Positions 11,847-22,700 of a DNA stretch of 64,000 nucleotides are shown here, one piece after another. This DNA comes from Heliopora coerulea (lineage: Eukaryota; Cnidaria; Anthozoa; Scleralcyonacea; Helioporidae): contig JASJOG010000003.1 of assembly GCA_030142905.1 (NCBI GenBank), forward strand, positions 2,168,001-2,232,000, in the 5' to 3' direction. The position numbers and the translations under genes were made by a program. The notes beneath the pieces were generated by a model. That model saw nothing but the letters and a program-made list of their open reading frames with translations, was not told where the DNA came from and did not search any database. Within the stretch, counting starts at the first letter, position 1. Every line of letters starts with the position of its first letter.

Positions 11847-12210
11847 CAGGGACGTAGCCAGGATTTGATAACACTTGTTTCGTTGAAATATGTTGAGAGC
11901 GAATGTGACTGCTGTATTCTGAAGTATTATGAGTGTAACCATTGTGTTGGACATTATTCTTTACATAGATCGACATGTAATGGGAAAAAGTGAACTTCCT
12001 AACCTGGAAATAGATATAGAATAAAGGTAGTATGTATGAAGAATTAACAGTGATTTCAACAGTTTAAACAATAACAAGTACGAATAGTTAAACATGCCTA
12101 AACCATCTAGACATCAAGTCATTATGGTTAATTTGCACCGGTGGAGGGGGGCACATCTTGTCAGGGTGGTTTCGCCCGAAACAACCGAAACATAGCCGGC
12201 TACGTCCTAG
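11847..12210. mobile_element. Probable non-autonomous hAT-like element
   Basis: The left end CAGGGACGTAGCCAGGA and the right end CCGGCTACGTCCTAG are inverted repeats of the CAGGGACGTAG type seen elsewhere in this window (38144-38844). A shared GTAAAG lies at both outer borders and may be what remains of an 8-bp target duplication. No transposase frame inside. Confidence 0.5.
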
Positions 12211-12434
12211 TAAAGTAGTTATTTTTCGTGCTGTAGTATTAATCACCGAAATATATGACTGACAGAGAAGCTCGAATTTGCGTTGCGATCATAATGCATT
12301 GATGAAGAATAAGGGTATTCTACACTTTACCGTAACCGGCTCCTCCGCAATAAGCCATTGGTGACGAAATGCTGGCCCCCTCTAAGCGTAGGAACGGAAA
12401 CACTTCAATATGCTGGAGTGACGTGGCTTCATCA

Positions 12435-12497
12435 TAAACATTAATATTTAGGATTAGAATTAGGGTATGGGTTAGTTTTAGGGTTAGGGTTAGGGTT
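12435..12497. repeat. Short interstitial telomere-like (TTAGGG)n tract
   Basis: Degenerate and then exact GGGTTAGGGTTAGGGTT units. Too short to be a telomere and surrounded by ordinary sequence, so it is an internal repeat. Confidence 0.7.
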
Positions 12498-14710
12498 GTT
12501 TTGCTGTCTTCAATTTCTTTCCGTTTAACTCGGTTGATGAATGTTAGCCGTGTAGAGTATCTGTTTTATTTCTAAAGTGGTGTTTAAATGGCGGGCTGTC
12601 CTGGGTACGGTAAACTGTAGGATATCCAAGAACATATTTTTTTAATCATTCAGAGCTCGAAATAGAGAAAAATTTTGACTTATCATTTTAATTATATTTT
12701 GGCAAATATGTCATGCAATTTCTAATTTTGTGCTGCCAAAAATGGAAGCCATTGTCATCAAAGAAATGAGTTTTTCACCAGACATTTCTATCATTTTTGT
12801 CAATACAGGTCCACCGTCCAAGTATTCTGGCGAGTATATTCTCCCCACTGATCAGACCTGAGCATCATAAAGTCTTTTTCTGTTACAGTTACACAACCAT
12901 GTTAATGCACCAAAGTTCATCCTACTGACTCACATTATGACTACATACACAGTAAGACTTTCGTTGCTTGGCATGACGATAAGTTCAATAAAAAGACAGG
13001 GGTTTTAGAGCTAACGTCATGATGTTTATCGCATATTTGCTAAACTTTCGTCCTGGAAACTTGGTAACTTCCTCAGAGCAAGACTTAAGTTTTAAAATTT
13101 TAACGAAATCAGGTGTTTGTATACGTCAAAATTTATGACAGCGGGATTCACGATAAGCGCGTGCGTAATGGGGTCACGAAATATAGCTGGATCGTTCCTA
13201 ATAAATAATCATATCAGTAGGTAGCCTAAAAAGTTAACGTTAATTTAACTAGAAATATGTGCAGAAAGATAATAGAATGTTATTAGCAAAAAAGTGCTGT
13301 CCATGTATCTTATAAAGGTTGACCTTACTGCGGAATGGTGACATGTTTGAATAATTTCTATGGGTTCCATGTCCTAGAAAAGTAATTTTTGGTGTTGCTG
13401 AGATTACACGGGGTTGGCCCCATGTATTTTGTGCTCCGTTTCCCAGGTGTGTCTTGCTAGAGAAGATTTCTCGGTTTGACCTTTGACTCAAGTAGTCAGC
13501 ACGGTCTACCTCTGGAAAGCAGCCCTAGCTAACTTACACACGCTAGCTAACCAGCTAATCAGGCCTAGCTAACCTGAACACAAAAAAGTCATTATTCGAG
13601 GTTTGGGCTTTTGTTGCGCTACAGAATCTTTTTATTGGAGGGAAACTAGTTAAGAGGACTCTGAATATAGTTTTGTTCAGATTTTGCCAGGAATTTCGCA
13701 AATAAGCGGGAAAAAATTGCTCGGATGTCACAGCCTCAACACACGATAATAACACTCATAGGTGGTAAAAATACAAAAGATGCAAAATGAAGTCCAATCA
13801 AAGAATCAGTCAATATTCTTCGGCAAATATTCGCCTAATTTTTCAGCAAGGCTCCAATGATGGGTTAAAAAGCGGGAAAAAAGTCACCAATTCGTCAGAC
13901 GTTAATGCTACATCTGGTGTTACATTTCGTTAATACCAACTTAACCTCTTCAGAAAGCACACAAACTGAATTACCATTGCGTTATTGTTAAGGAAATATG
14001 TCGAAAGAAGTACCCCACAAAACTCAGGTATGAAGTTTTAGTTTTGTAATTCGATGCCCTACAAAGGACATCCTAAACTAAAAAGATGATGTCACATACA
14101 AAAGCTCAAATTTAGTTTCCTAATATCGAAAGACCACATATTAGGCATCTCTTAAACGTTACGACGGTAAACCAAGAAAAAAAAAAGCAGCGAATTAAAG
14201 ATAAACCCTATAATTTCATAAACTTTAGTGTGATACAAAGTTTCCGGCTACTGAGAAAAATCCTATTTTATCACACGTAAAAGATACGATATTTTTACAC
14301 ATGAAGATGCGATATTTTTATCTTTATTTTTATCTTATTTAGGATATTTTATTAGATCAATCAGAATCAATCAATATTAGATCAATGATTTATAGTTCGT
14401 ATTTCGGTGGCGGTCTGATGATTTCAGTTTGTTGCCGGACGTTCATTTTCGGCTAACAAAACGAACTTTTTTGAGAGCAAAACTAGACAAAAACATTCCA
14501 AATGGCTGATCCTTATTTTAGACTGTACGTTAGTGCTCATGAAATAAAATAATATATGGGCGTTTAGAGATATGGAACTTTTCTTCTTGTGATCAAATTC
14601 ATCTGCCACTCGTGGTAGATCACACTCTCATAAATTCCGCGCGTCCATGTATTATTCTCCATATACTCAACCGTTAACCACAATGAGCCACCATAAACCA
14701 CTTATTTATA
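12498..14710. other. Intergenic stretch, nothing recognised
   Basis: Only short, unrelated open frames on both strands. None has a domain motif or paired splice sites I can defend. At 13500-13570 there are several copies of an AGCTAAC word, a minor local repeat. Confidence 0.4.
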
Positions 14711-14787
14711 AAGAATAGAGCTATATATCCTGCCAGTTACTTCATTCACTCAATGAAGTAACTGGCAAGATATATAGCTCCATTCTT
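14711..14787. repeat. 77-bp palindrome
   Basis: Arms of about 35 bases (AGAATAGAGCTATATATC and its near-exact complement around CACTC) differ at only a few positions. It could form a cruciform or an RNA hairpin. No element boundaries are recognised around it. Confidence 0.75.
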
Positions 14788-14984
14788 GGTGAACGGTTGA
14801 GCATAAGGGTTTACCTTGAATACACCGCTGTGCTTTTCTTAATTTCACTGTGGTTCATCGTGGTTTACGGTAGTTCATCGTTGGTATTGTTTTCTAACCT
14901 TCACTCGTCGTATAAAAAGTCTCTAATTTTGTATCTTCAGATTGCTTGATCTCCGTCATTCCGTTTAATTTTCAGCTACCATAT

Positions 14985-15240
14985 TTACTCGAATAAGCGC
15001 CGCCCTCGGATAAACACTGTCCCAGAATAATAGCCGCACATGAGACCTAAATGATTAAAATAAGCGCCACACTCAAGAAGAATGCGGCGCTCATTCACAA
15101 TGAAGTTAAAGAAGCTAGTCCCGCAATGCAGGTGTTTGACCTTGATCATATCTAAATCCGATCGTGGATCGTACAGCCCTCCAATAAGCGCCGTATCAAA
15201 AAGTTGTAAAATTTAATAATCGCCGAATTGTAGTAAATTC
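14985..15240. repeat. Dispersed repeat with AATAAGCGCC units
   Basis: Three copies of AATAAGCGCC (near 14993, 15059 and 15183) and a reverse-complement-like GGCGCTC lie in a segment opening with ACCATATTTACTCG. This is typical of a short non-coding transposon-like repeat, but I cannot define its ends. The following 15240-16330 shows nothing coding. Confidence 0.45.
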
Positions 15241-16330
15241 GGTACGTAATTCGCTATCATGCCTGAGTTCACACGCTTTGACAGTTTTACTCATCAGTCA
15301 TCTGCCAGAGCAGGGGTCTTATCTAAGTCTTTCACTGTTCAATGATCAACACAAAGAAACTTTGCACAAATAGTTTCGGAAGCTAGCTCTATATATATGT
15401 TAAGAGATTAACACTTATTTTTTCGTGGTATCCACGTTTCTAGAGTGTTGCGGCTTCTGTACAACTCCCATGTGGGTATCAACACAAGCAATCTTCCAGA
15501 GTTTTCGCGATAAATTGTGGAAAACAGCTATTTGAAGCAACATTTCCAACGAAGCACAAAGTATAATTGCCATAGAAATCCACGTTATTGACCTCAAGAA
15601 ATGAAAATGCTGAAACACCCTGCAGACATGTAGTTAACAGCCTGCGCGATAACTCAAGGCTCGCAGAATGGGTTTCAAAGTGAGTGGGCTAAGTGGAAGA
15701 CAGTTTAACAAGCGCCGAAGGAGCGAGAAACCTCTAACAAAATTTTTGATTTTCTAAGGCTGAGACTGTGTACCCTGGGTATTGAGCGGAATTTTGACAA
15801 AATCATTAAGATCCTAAGCGGGGTCAAATCATGATTTTTAGTCCATCTCATCTTTGTATATATGCATGACAACTCAAAGTGATTTTTGACCGTTTGTACT
15901 ATTATTAACCCACGATCGAGTCAACGTCAAAATTAATGTGTTAAACATGTGCAGCAGTCAGTAACCCCTACATCCTTAGGAGAAAATTTCATGGACTTCG
16001 TACACACTGCCAAAGTCAATCGAAAAATTTGTTCACTCAAGCAGGATTCAAACTCGATTTTCTCTGAATGATGCTCTATGAACGGTTCTGTAATAGATCT
16101 TTCGAACCTGGTTTTCCAAAATACAGTCGACCTTCTTACAGCGGATACCTCTAATGTGGACACCAATAGTTGGTCTATGTCAAATGCAACTTACTTTTCT
16201 TTGTATTCAAATGCTAAACTCAACGCTCGGTCAATCTGAAGGCATTATAACTTAACAAGAAGTCATTTTATAAATAGTGTATACATATTTAGGCCGTGGA
16301 TGACTGTATCGAGATTTGTAAGTAAGATTC

Positions 16331-16696
16331 TTAACAGCTACCATGGTTTCTTTTCCGATTGTCGTTGCCGTCACAAAATTCGTTGGCAACGTCAAGAAAG
16401 CAAAGTTTGTCTGTTCTTTGTTTAAGAATGTTTCGTATTGTCAGGTTGCTGAACCTTTCTTTCGACATTGTCAAACGGAGCCACGTGTTTAATCCTGAAG
16501 CACCAGAAAACGAACTTTCGCTACTTGTACTATTTCCTGGATTAACCAGAAGTGAAGCAAACAGAACGTGATGATAGTGATTAATCATGCCCTTTTCAGG
16601 TTCAAGCATCTCCTTGATCTTAACTAAAATGTCACAAAAACGTGCAAAATGACCATCCTTCATAAGTAATTTGAAAACTTCGAGTAGGGCGTTCAA
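16331..16696 (-). pseudogene. hAT-type transposase C-terminal region (fragment)
   Basis: A minus-strand frame of 121 codons contains NSTSSESSFSGASGLNTWLR and TMSKERFSNLTIRN, which match the C-terminal dimerisation region of hAT transposases and their domesticated relatives ('S.ERVFS...I....R..L....V..L..I'). The frame stops being coherent at about 16700, exactly where a SINE is inserted (16725-17065). The sequence beyond the SINE (17079-17110) can be read as the continuation in the same frame, though with a stop codon. So this is an older hAT copy interrupted by the SINE. Confidence 0.65.
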
Positions 16697-16724
16697 TGCT
16701 CAAATGTCTATAGATATCAGCTTT

Positions 16725-17065
16725 AAGGCAGATGAATGATCGTCAAGCTCTAACCATTGAGCTACCGAGACTCAGATGGTGAGCTAAGGTGCAAATTCGA
16801 TATATACGTGCGACCTAAACGGAAGCCACTATATATTAATGATGATCGAAGCTGTATGATTTCTGAGCCCCAGACGGGGATCGAACCCGCAACCTTCTAA
16901 TGACCGGTTAGACGCTCTAACCATTGAGCCACCAAGACTCAGATGGTGAGCTAAGGTGCAAATTCGATATATACGTGCGAATATATATATACGATATATA
17001 CGAGCTTGAAGATCATTCATCTACCTTAATATATCCAAGCTCTCACGTTTCCTCAAACATCAAAC
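16725..17065 (-). mobile_element. tRNA-derived SINE with 13-bp target-site duplication
   Basis: The same 13 bases, AGATATCAGCTTT, occur at 16712-16724 and 17066-17078 and flank this element exactly, the footprint of retroposition. The element holds a partial and then a complete tRNA-like segment in minus orientation (16867-16938), with conserved flanking words such as GAGCTAAGGTGCAAATTCGA. The same family recurs at 62540-63335. The A-box (TGGCTCAATGG) and B-box (GGTTCGATCCC) of an RNA polymerase III promoter are intact on the minus strand. Confidence 0.8.
16867..16938 (-). tRNA. tRNA-Thr-like sequence (GGT) inside SINE, probably a pseudo-tRNA
   Basis: A 72-base cloverleaf can be drawn by eye: acceptor GTCTTGG/CTGGGGC (with G-T pairs), D stem GCTC/GAGC, anticodon stem TCTAA/TTAGA, loop CCGGTCA giving anticodon GGT, variable loop AGGTT, T stem GCGGG/CCCGT. 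Position 33 is C instead of the invariant U, no CCA is encoded, and the sequence is embedded in a repeated element with a target duplication. It is therefore best seen as the head of a tRNA-derived SINE and not a working tRNA gene. Confidence 0.6.
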
Positions 17066-17151
17066 AGATATCAGCTTTGTAATTTGTCTCAAACTGTAAC
17101 TCCGTTTAGTAGTCTTGAGAGTTTAGAGCCTTGACTAATAGACTCTATTAC

Positions 17152-18205
17152 CAGTGACGTAACTGTGGTTGAAAAATAAGGGGGCACTCAAGGGGGCATA
17201 ACCACTTTTGGGGGTGGCACTAGATATTTTTCTATAACGCACTTTTATTAAATTTAGTGAATTTCGATATTGTGCATTTACATGGTTGGTGAATTACAGT
17301 ACCAAAGCAGTTCCAAATACGTAAGTTGGCCCTAATGCTTTAATACCCATAGTCTTTGACACTCAATGCAAAAAAAACCAACTCCATTAAAATAGCAACA
17401 AAGATTATTTTGCAAAAAGCATAGTTAAAACAACTGGACCAGTCTGTTGTTATGTTTACTTGCAAATAGGTTAATAAAGTCATCCAAGTCAATTTGCTTA
17501 GCTCTTTCATGATGGATGCCAATCACAGAAACAGAGGACAACTTATCACTTGACATGAAATTTCTCAGGAAGTTTTTGATAAGTCTCATTGATGAGAAAC
17601 TTCTCTCACAGGAAGCTGACGTTGGGGGTAGTACAAGAGCAATAGTTAACAGTTTGTACAGATCCGGAAATGCATTTATGTATGGCACTAAAAATGTTGA
17701 GTTCTCCACAAGGTTGTCAGTCTTGATATTTTCAGCTTTCTTGTTGGTAACTAAGCGTTTGGCCTGTTGAAGTTCAACTTCTAGAAAATCCTTGTTAATG
17801 TTATACTGAGTTACCAACGTGTCCGGTTGGTTAAGCTGTAAAAAATTTGCTGAGCCTGGATCAAGAGCTGAAATTGAGTGCAGAAGGGACTTGTTGGTGG
17901 AATAAAATCGTAACCTGATCTCTGCTGAAAGTCTGTCCATCACGGGATAATAAAGAACGTTTCTGTAGCTTTCTTCATGCTCACATGTTTCAGTATGACC
18001 AACAGGCTGCATTACCTCGCTACTTTGCAGTCCCTTTAGACTTAGAAGTAAATATGTTTCATAAGCAAAACTAGCAACTGAATTTGGTTCTGTAATTTTT
18101 TTTCCAATTTCAAAATTTCAAATAGGGAGGCACTTGGAGGGGCACCGTCCTCAGATGGGGGGGGGGCTCGTGCCCCCCTCATGCCACCCCGTAGTTACGC
18201 CACTG
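17152..18205 (-). mobile_element. hAT transposon, internally deleted, with TIRs and 8-bp TSD
   Basis: The ends CAGTGACGTAACT (17152) and AGTTACGCCACTG (ending 18205) are the terminal inverted repeats typical of hAT elements. The flanking octamers TCTATTAC and TCCATTAC match at 7 of 8 positions. Inside, a minus-strand frame (18012-17425, 195 codons) encodes the end of a transposase with PPTSASCERSFSSMRLIKNF, the hAT C-terminal dimerisation block, in the ZMYM-like subgroup by appearance. The N-terminal zinc finger and catalytic parts are absent, so the 1.05-kb copy is non-autonomous and probably inactive. Confidence 0.88.
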
Positions 18206-18655
18206 TCCATTACTGCACATGCACTCAGATTTTGCTGGTCATTGGTCAAGGCGTTGATCAACAGCATTCACCATCAAGTCAAGAGCTGCCGTGTGTATGT
18301 GCCTGTATAATAATCTGGTGATGTCGCAGGGTGTGATGGTTCCCCAGTGACAATTTCAAACCTAATAGGGTGAGCGTCTTTTCCTAGCTATGGCTGGTTC
18401 ATGAAATTTTTACTGTAATTTTTGCTGTTCAATAAAACTGCTTTATAGAATAAATTAAAGCTTTCAACACTAAACACATTTTATGCAGGATTTCTTTTGT
18501 GCAATTAGCAATCCGTTGTCCGCTAGTGGCCCACATCTTTGTATTTTGTAATATTTTTGATAAGTTATCTGTGTAGGAAAACCACCGTTCACCGAAATTC
18601 AGTACACGAAGAAGTCAAAAGTTAAGTTACCGATTAAGCTCAAGATTAGATTTTG
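18206..18655. other. Stretch with no recognised gene
   Basis: No credible exon or repeat boundary seen between the hAT element and the telomere-like tract. Confidence 0.35.
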
Positions 18656-18660
18656 GAATA

Positions 18661-18798
18661 GGGTTTGGATTAGGGTTAGGATTGTGTTTAGGATTAGGGT
18701 TACGATTAGGGTTAGGGTTACGATTAGGGTTAGGATTAGCGTTACGCAACCCTAACGCGAATCTTAACCCTAATCATAACCCTAATCCTAACCCTAAT
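18661..18798. repeat. Interstitial telomere-like repeats in head-to-head orientation
   Basis: Degenerate TTAGGG units (TTAGGG, TTACGA and TTAGGA variants) run from 18661 to about 18746 and then switch to CCCTAA/CCCTAATC units up to 18798. The order 5'-(TTAGGG)n-(CCCTAA)n-3' is palindromic. A few unrelated bases and variant units mark the junction near 18740-18760. Confidence 0.85.
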
Positions 18799-18805
18799 TT
18801 GATGA

Positions 18806-19470
18806 TTATTATCATTTTAGTAAGATGCACAGTTCAAGCGAAAATAAGCACCTGTCGAGTCGACGTTAAAATCATGACAACCATGAAATTAAGAAGCATG
18901 TGCAATCGATGATTATCGTCAAAATATGAGTGAGAACAACCTGGTTTCGCACGCTTTAGAGCTTGCTCGACTGCTAAGTGTCTGCCAGCACATGTGCAGT
19001 AAAGACATAAAATTGTTACTAAGCACTGGTTCCATCAAATTTCCTTCATATTCTCAAAAACTTCCAATTTCCTTCAAAATTTTATTTCCTTCAAATTTCC
19101 TTCGTTTCCTAAAAATTTCCCTCAAACAGGAAATTTCCTCCAAGTGGAAGCAATGTGTACTTCTGAAAAGTGGAAAGTCAGGACCTCCCATGCCCCCGTG
19201 GCATTGCCACTGATCTCAAGAACGAAAGTGACATATGGATAAGAAGTAAACGCTATTCTTAATCACTGCTAGCGAAATTTCAAACGAAAAACCCTGTGAA
19301 TTCCCTTGTCATTTGAACTATTGAATTGCTTACGTAAAAATAAATAACGACAGGCTGAATGCAGGCTCCATAGGATATCTGGGAGTTTAACATAGTCTTC
19401 CGGTTTATGGTTCAAGATGAAGATACGAAGAGATCCATGTGAGGTTGCTGTTGTAAAAGAGCAATTCACC
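18806..19470. other. Upstream region of the phosphatase gene
   Basis: Contains a tract with repeated ATTTCCTTC words (19030-19140) and no recognisable exon. It presumably holds the promoter and any 5' leader of the phosphatase gene. I see no convincing TATA box. Confidence 0.35.
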
Positions 19471-19479
19471 ATGAAATGA
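19471..19479 (+). promoter_or_regulatory. Two-codon upstream ORF overlapping the phosphatase start
   Basis: The sequence ATGAAATGATG contains ATG AAA TGA (19471-19479), a Met-Lys-stop mini-ORF whose stop overlaps the first in-frame ATG of the phosphatase (19476) and the second ATG (19479). If the transcript starts upstream of 19471, scanning ribosomes would meet this first. Confidence 0.4.
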
Positions 19480-19723
19480 TGTCTTCCGCTATAAATGGAG
19501 TTAAAAAATGGTTTAATTCTTCACCTCTTGGAATGGTATCAGCACCTAGTCAGAAATCTAGAGGGTGTAAGGCTTATCCAGACGTTGGCAAAGAGCTATT
19601 TCCATATACTCGACCAGCATTTCTCGGTTTGAGTAAGGAAGCTGCTAAAGCGTCAGCAGATCATGAAATACGTCCTATTCTTGTTGCCCACCAAGAACTA
19701 CCCTTAAATGCAGGATACTCTGA
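19476..19723 (+). CDS. PPM1H-like: Phosphatase exon 1 (start codon)
   Basis: Begins with ATGATG (a G at -3 for the first) and ends with GA before GTAAGT at 19724. It encodes 82 residues of the N-terminus, including YTRPAFLGLSKEAA and ADHEIRPILVAHQELPLNAG, the part that distinguishes the PPM1H/J/M group from other PP2C enzymes. Confidence 0.9.
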
Positions 19724-22700
19724 GTAAGTGGTGCTCCATGTTTTGTTACGGTGACTGTAAGATGTTAGTAGTTTATGATCGTTCAGTACGGTCATTTTTA
19801 TTCATGCCAGTCAAGCACCTGCATTGGATCGACTTCTAAAACAGAAACCCTTGGGCCTTCGCGTAAATCGTCGCCTAGGGGCGGTTCCTCAGCACACTAA
19901 GTGGTCACCGCCTTCAGGCCTCTGTAACGTTGGTGGGAAAGCTAAAAGGGATTGTACCCCATGCCTGCCTGTGGTTTGAGCAATTAAAAAATCATTTCTT
20001 TGTAGCAAGCATTCTCATGATTCAACATATTTCTTGTTTAACTACCGACATTTTTAGAGGTATCTTTAGACTACAGTATATTGTTTTCCAACATTAAGGG
20101 GCGATCTAACTTTTATTAGGTTCATATAATTGTACAGTATGTTACTGGATTGGTAAATGACATCATGTTACCTGCCTATCAAGTCTTAGATGTCAACTAG
20201 CTTTTGGTAATTGGCTACTGTTATCACACTATAAATGAAACATGATGATAATTTATTAATATCAGTAGAACAACTATGAAATTGTTGATTTAGGTGAATA
20301 TAGTGATGTTTCCATAAGTTGCCATTTTTTGAAACTTCATTAAGAATTTAGAAGTGATTAATCTCAAACTACAATCATTATGGTTTCAGCTTACTCTTGA
20401 ACATATCAATGTAATGAATTAAAAATATTAATCATTCTATATATGTAATAAAATTACGTGTATGTATCATACCCAAACTCTGATTTGCATAAATCCTCAG
20501 AGAACTTGATTAACCACACATGTAAAAACACATGTGCAATTTTTCTCTTTTTTCATCCTAGGAGTAGTAAGCATGTACAGTATTACAGTTATTTTTACAC
20601 ACAATGAAGATTGTGACCAAAAGCTTGATTGCAATCCTAATAATTATTATTATGTAAACACTCAATTACAGACTGTCCGACCTTTGAGGTATGCTTGGTT
20701 GGGACATTGATCTCTGACGGCGTAGCAGTCAGGGGCGAGGGCAAAGCCTAAGTCATCTAGGGGGTCTCGGGGCAGGCTCCCCTGGGAAATTTTTAAATTC
20801 TTGGGTCTCTGAAATGGAAATTCCCACATTTTGAGAGCAGTTTTAATGGCAATTTTAAGCACTTTTGAGCAGGAGAAAAATGGACAACAACAGATATCTA
20901 CGGGAGACAAGACTAGAAGTTGTGGTAAATGAAACTAGAAGTTCAGACAAAAAACCATTTAACATTTATTATATACATTGGTACAGAATGGACTGAACAT
21001 TAGGGTTTTGCACTAAAAATGTAAAAAACCCTGGTATATACTGCTAGTGCTTATATCTACAAGTCACTGACAGTGTCACGTTAGGGCATCAACGACGAAA
21101 ATCCAAAATCAATTCTTTAATTTCGACAATGAAATCTTGCTTCTTCCAATTGGAATTAAAGGAGCAAGAACACTTTCTCTTCTTTTGGGGTGTCACCATG
21201 GCACATAGAAGACTTCAGTATTCAACCTTTTAAAGTGTTGCTATTATTATATTACTTGTATCTGGTATTTATGACCAATGTTATCATTTGTCTCAATACT
21301 TTATGCAAGATCACTTTTTCCACAAAGGGAATCCATTTTGGACTCGACAAAGTGGATAATTCCATGGGTAGCATTATAAAATATTTGTGTCGCTGACAAA
21401 AGTTTCAGAATATTTCCTTGTATCAGAGTGCAATTGATGTATATTGATTTAGAAATTTGTGGGGTGCCAAAGTGGGACTTTCATCATCCTGACTTGTTGT
21501 TGGTCAGGACATGGGACAAATTGCATGAAATCAGGACTGTCCCGAACAAATCAGGATGGTTGGACAGTCTGCATTTATGATTGTAATAAATTCATACATA
21601 TTCTGCAGGGTTGTGGTCATGATACGTTAGGTAACCAATTGTGATTGAGATTGGTCTGGGAAACAGTTCTCTTCAAATTGTGAAGAATTTATCATAAGAC
21701 AAATCCACCTGCTAAAGATTTGTTACAAACAGTAACATATTTCTCAAATATTTTCTTTTTTCACATTTTCTTGTTATAATTTTATTAAAGAAGTGCTTAG
21801 TGCTTTTTCTGTATAGATATTGCAATCCAAATACTTGAAATGTTGCACAGCTTTCAAAAAGATGAAAAATGCTCACCTTGTGGCTGATGTTTTATATATA
21901 AATAAATTTAGGTTTTCAATTTTGCAATGTTCCACATGTTTGGATTGCCAACACAGCATTGAAACATGAAAAACAATAACATATTTTGTAAAAGCAAATG
22001 TGGATGTTGGTTAAAGTGGAGTAAATATTGACTTGTCTCTGTTTTCAGAACAATTAATGCGGGAAAATCATATTTAGTGAATGAAGACCAGGCATTTGCT
22101 GAAAATTATTGCCTAAATTTGATTAAGATTGACCAAGAAAAAGAAGAAGAAACAATTGTATGTTTATCCATTTCACATATTTTTAGATATTTATAATAGT
22201 CACTTTATTTAGATATTTAAATATAAGTCAGTTGAACAGTACTGTCATGTTTAACAAGAAAGCTGTTATTAGAATTTTCATTTTACTATAAGCTGTTCAT
22301 AATAGCCACCACAGACTCCACAATTTTGACAGTTACTTCTTGTCTATGTTATGGTTTTATACTAAGGATTTCACTCCCTTTGGGGATTATGCTCTTTTCT
22401 TCTTGGCTCTAGTTACAAGAAATGGTGTGCATTTTCCAAGCATTCATTTCTTGAGGCTCAGGGAAATGGATTTATTTTCTGTATATTTTTGTTATCTTCC
22501 ATGCAGTTGTTAGTTTGATGAAGTGGCAATTGTTAACAAAGCAACACCAGCTTGTCATGTAAAGGGCTTTAACATGAGAAAGATAAAAGAACAAAAAGAG
22601 TGCAATAAATCATGATGATGGAATAAAAGTGTGCAAGAAAACAAAGAACACTGAATGATAGTTTCAGTAATTATCAGAATATTATCAAATATTGTCAATA

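Noticed and set aside
16122..16165. Possible pogo/Tigger-type transposon end (TACAGTCGACCTTCTTACAG)
   Set aside because: No matching inverted end was found within a reasonable distance, so no element can be bounded.
16867..16938. Functional tRNA-Thr gene
   Set aside because: It lies within a repeated element with a target duplication, lacks U33, and several related copies are damaged. Better explained as a SINE head.
18661..18798. True chromosome end
   Set aside because: The tract is short, degenerate, reverses orientation and is embedded between ordinary sequences.
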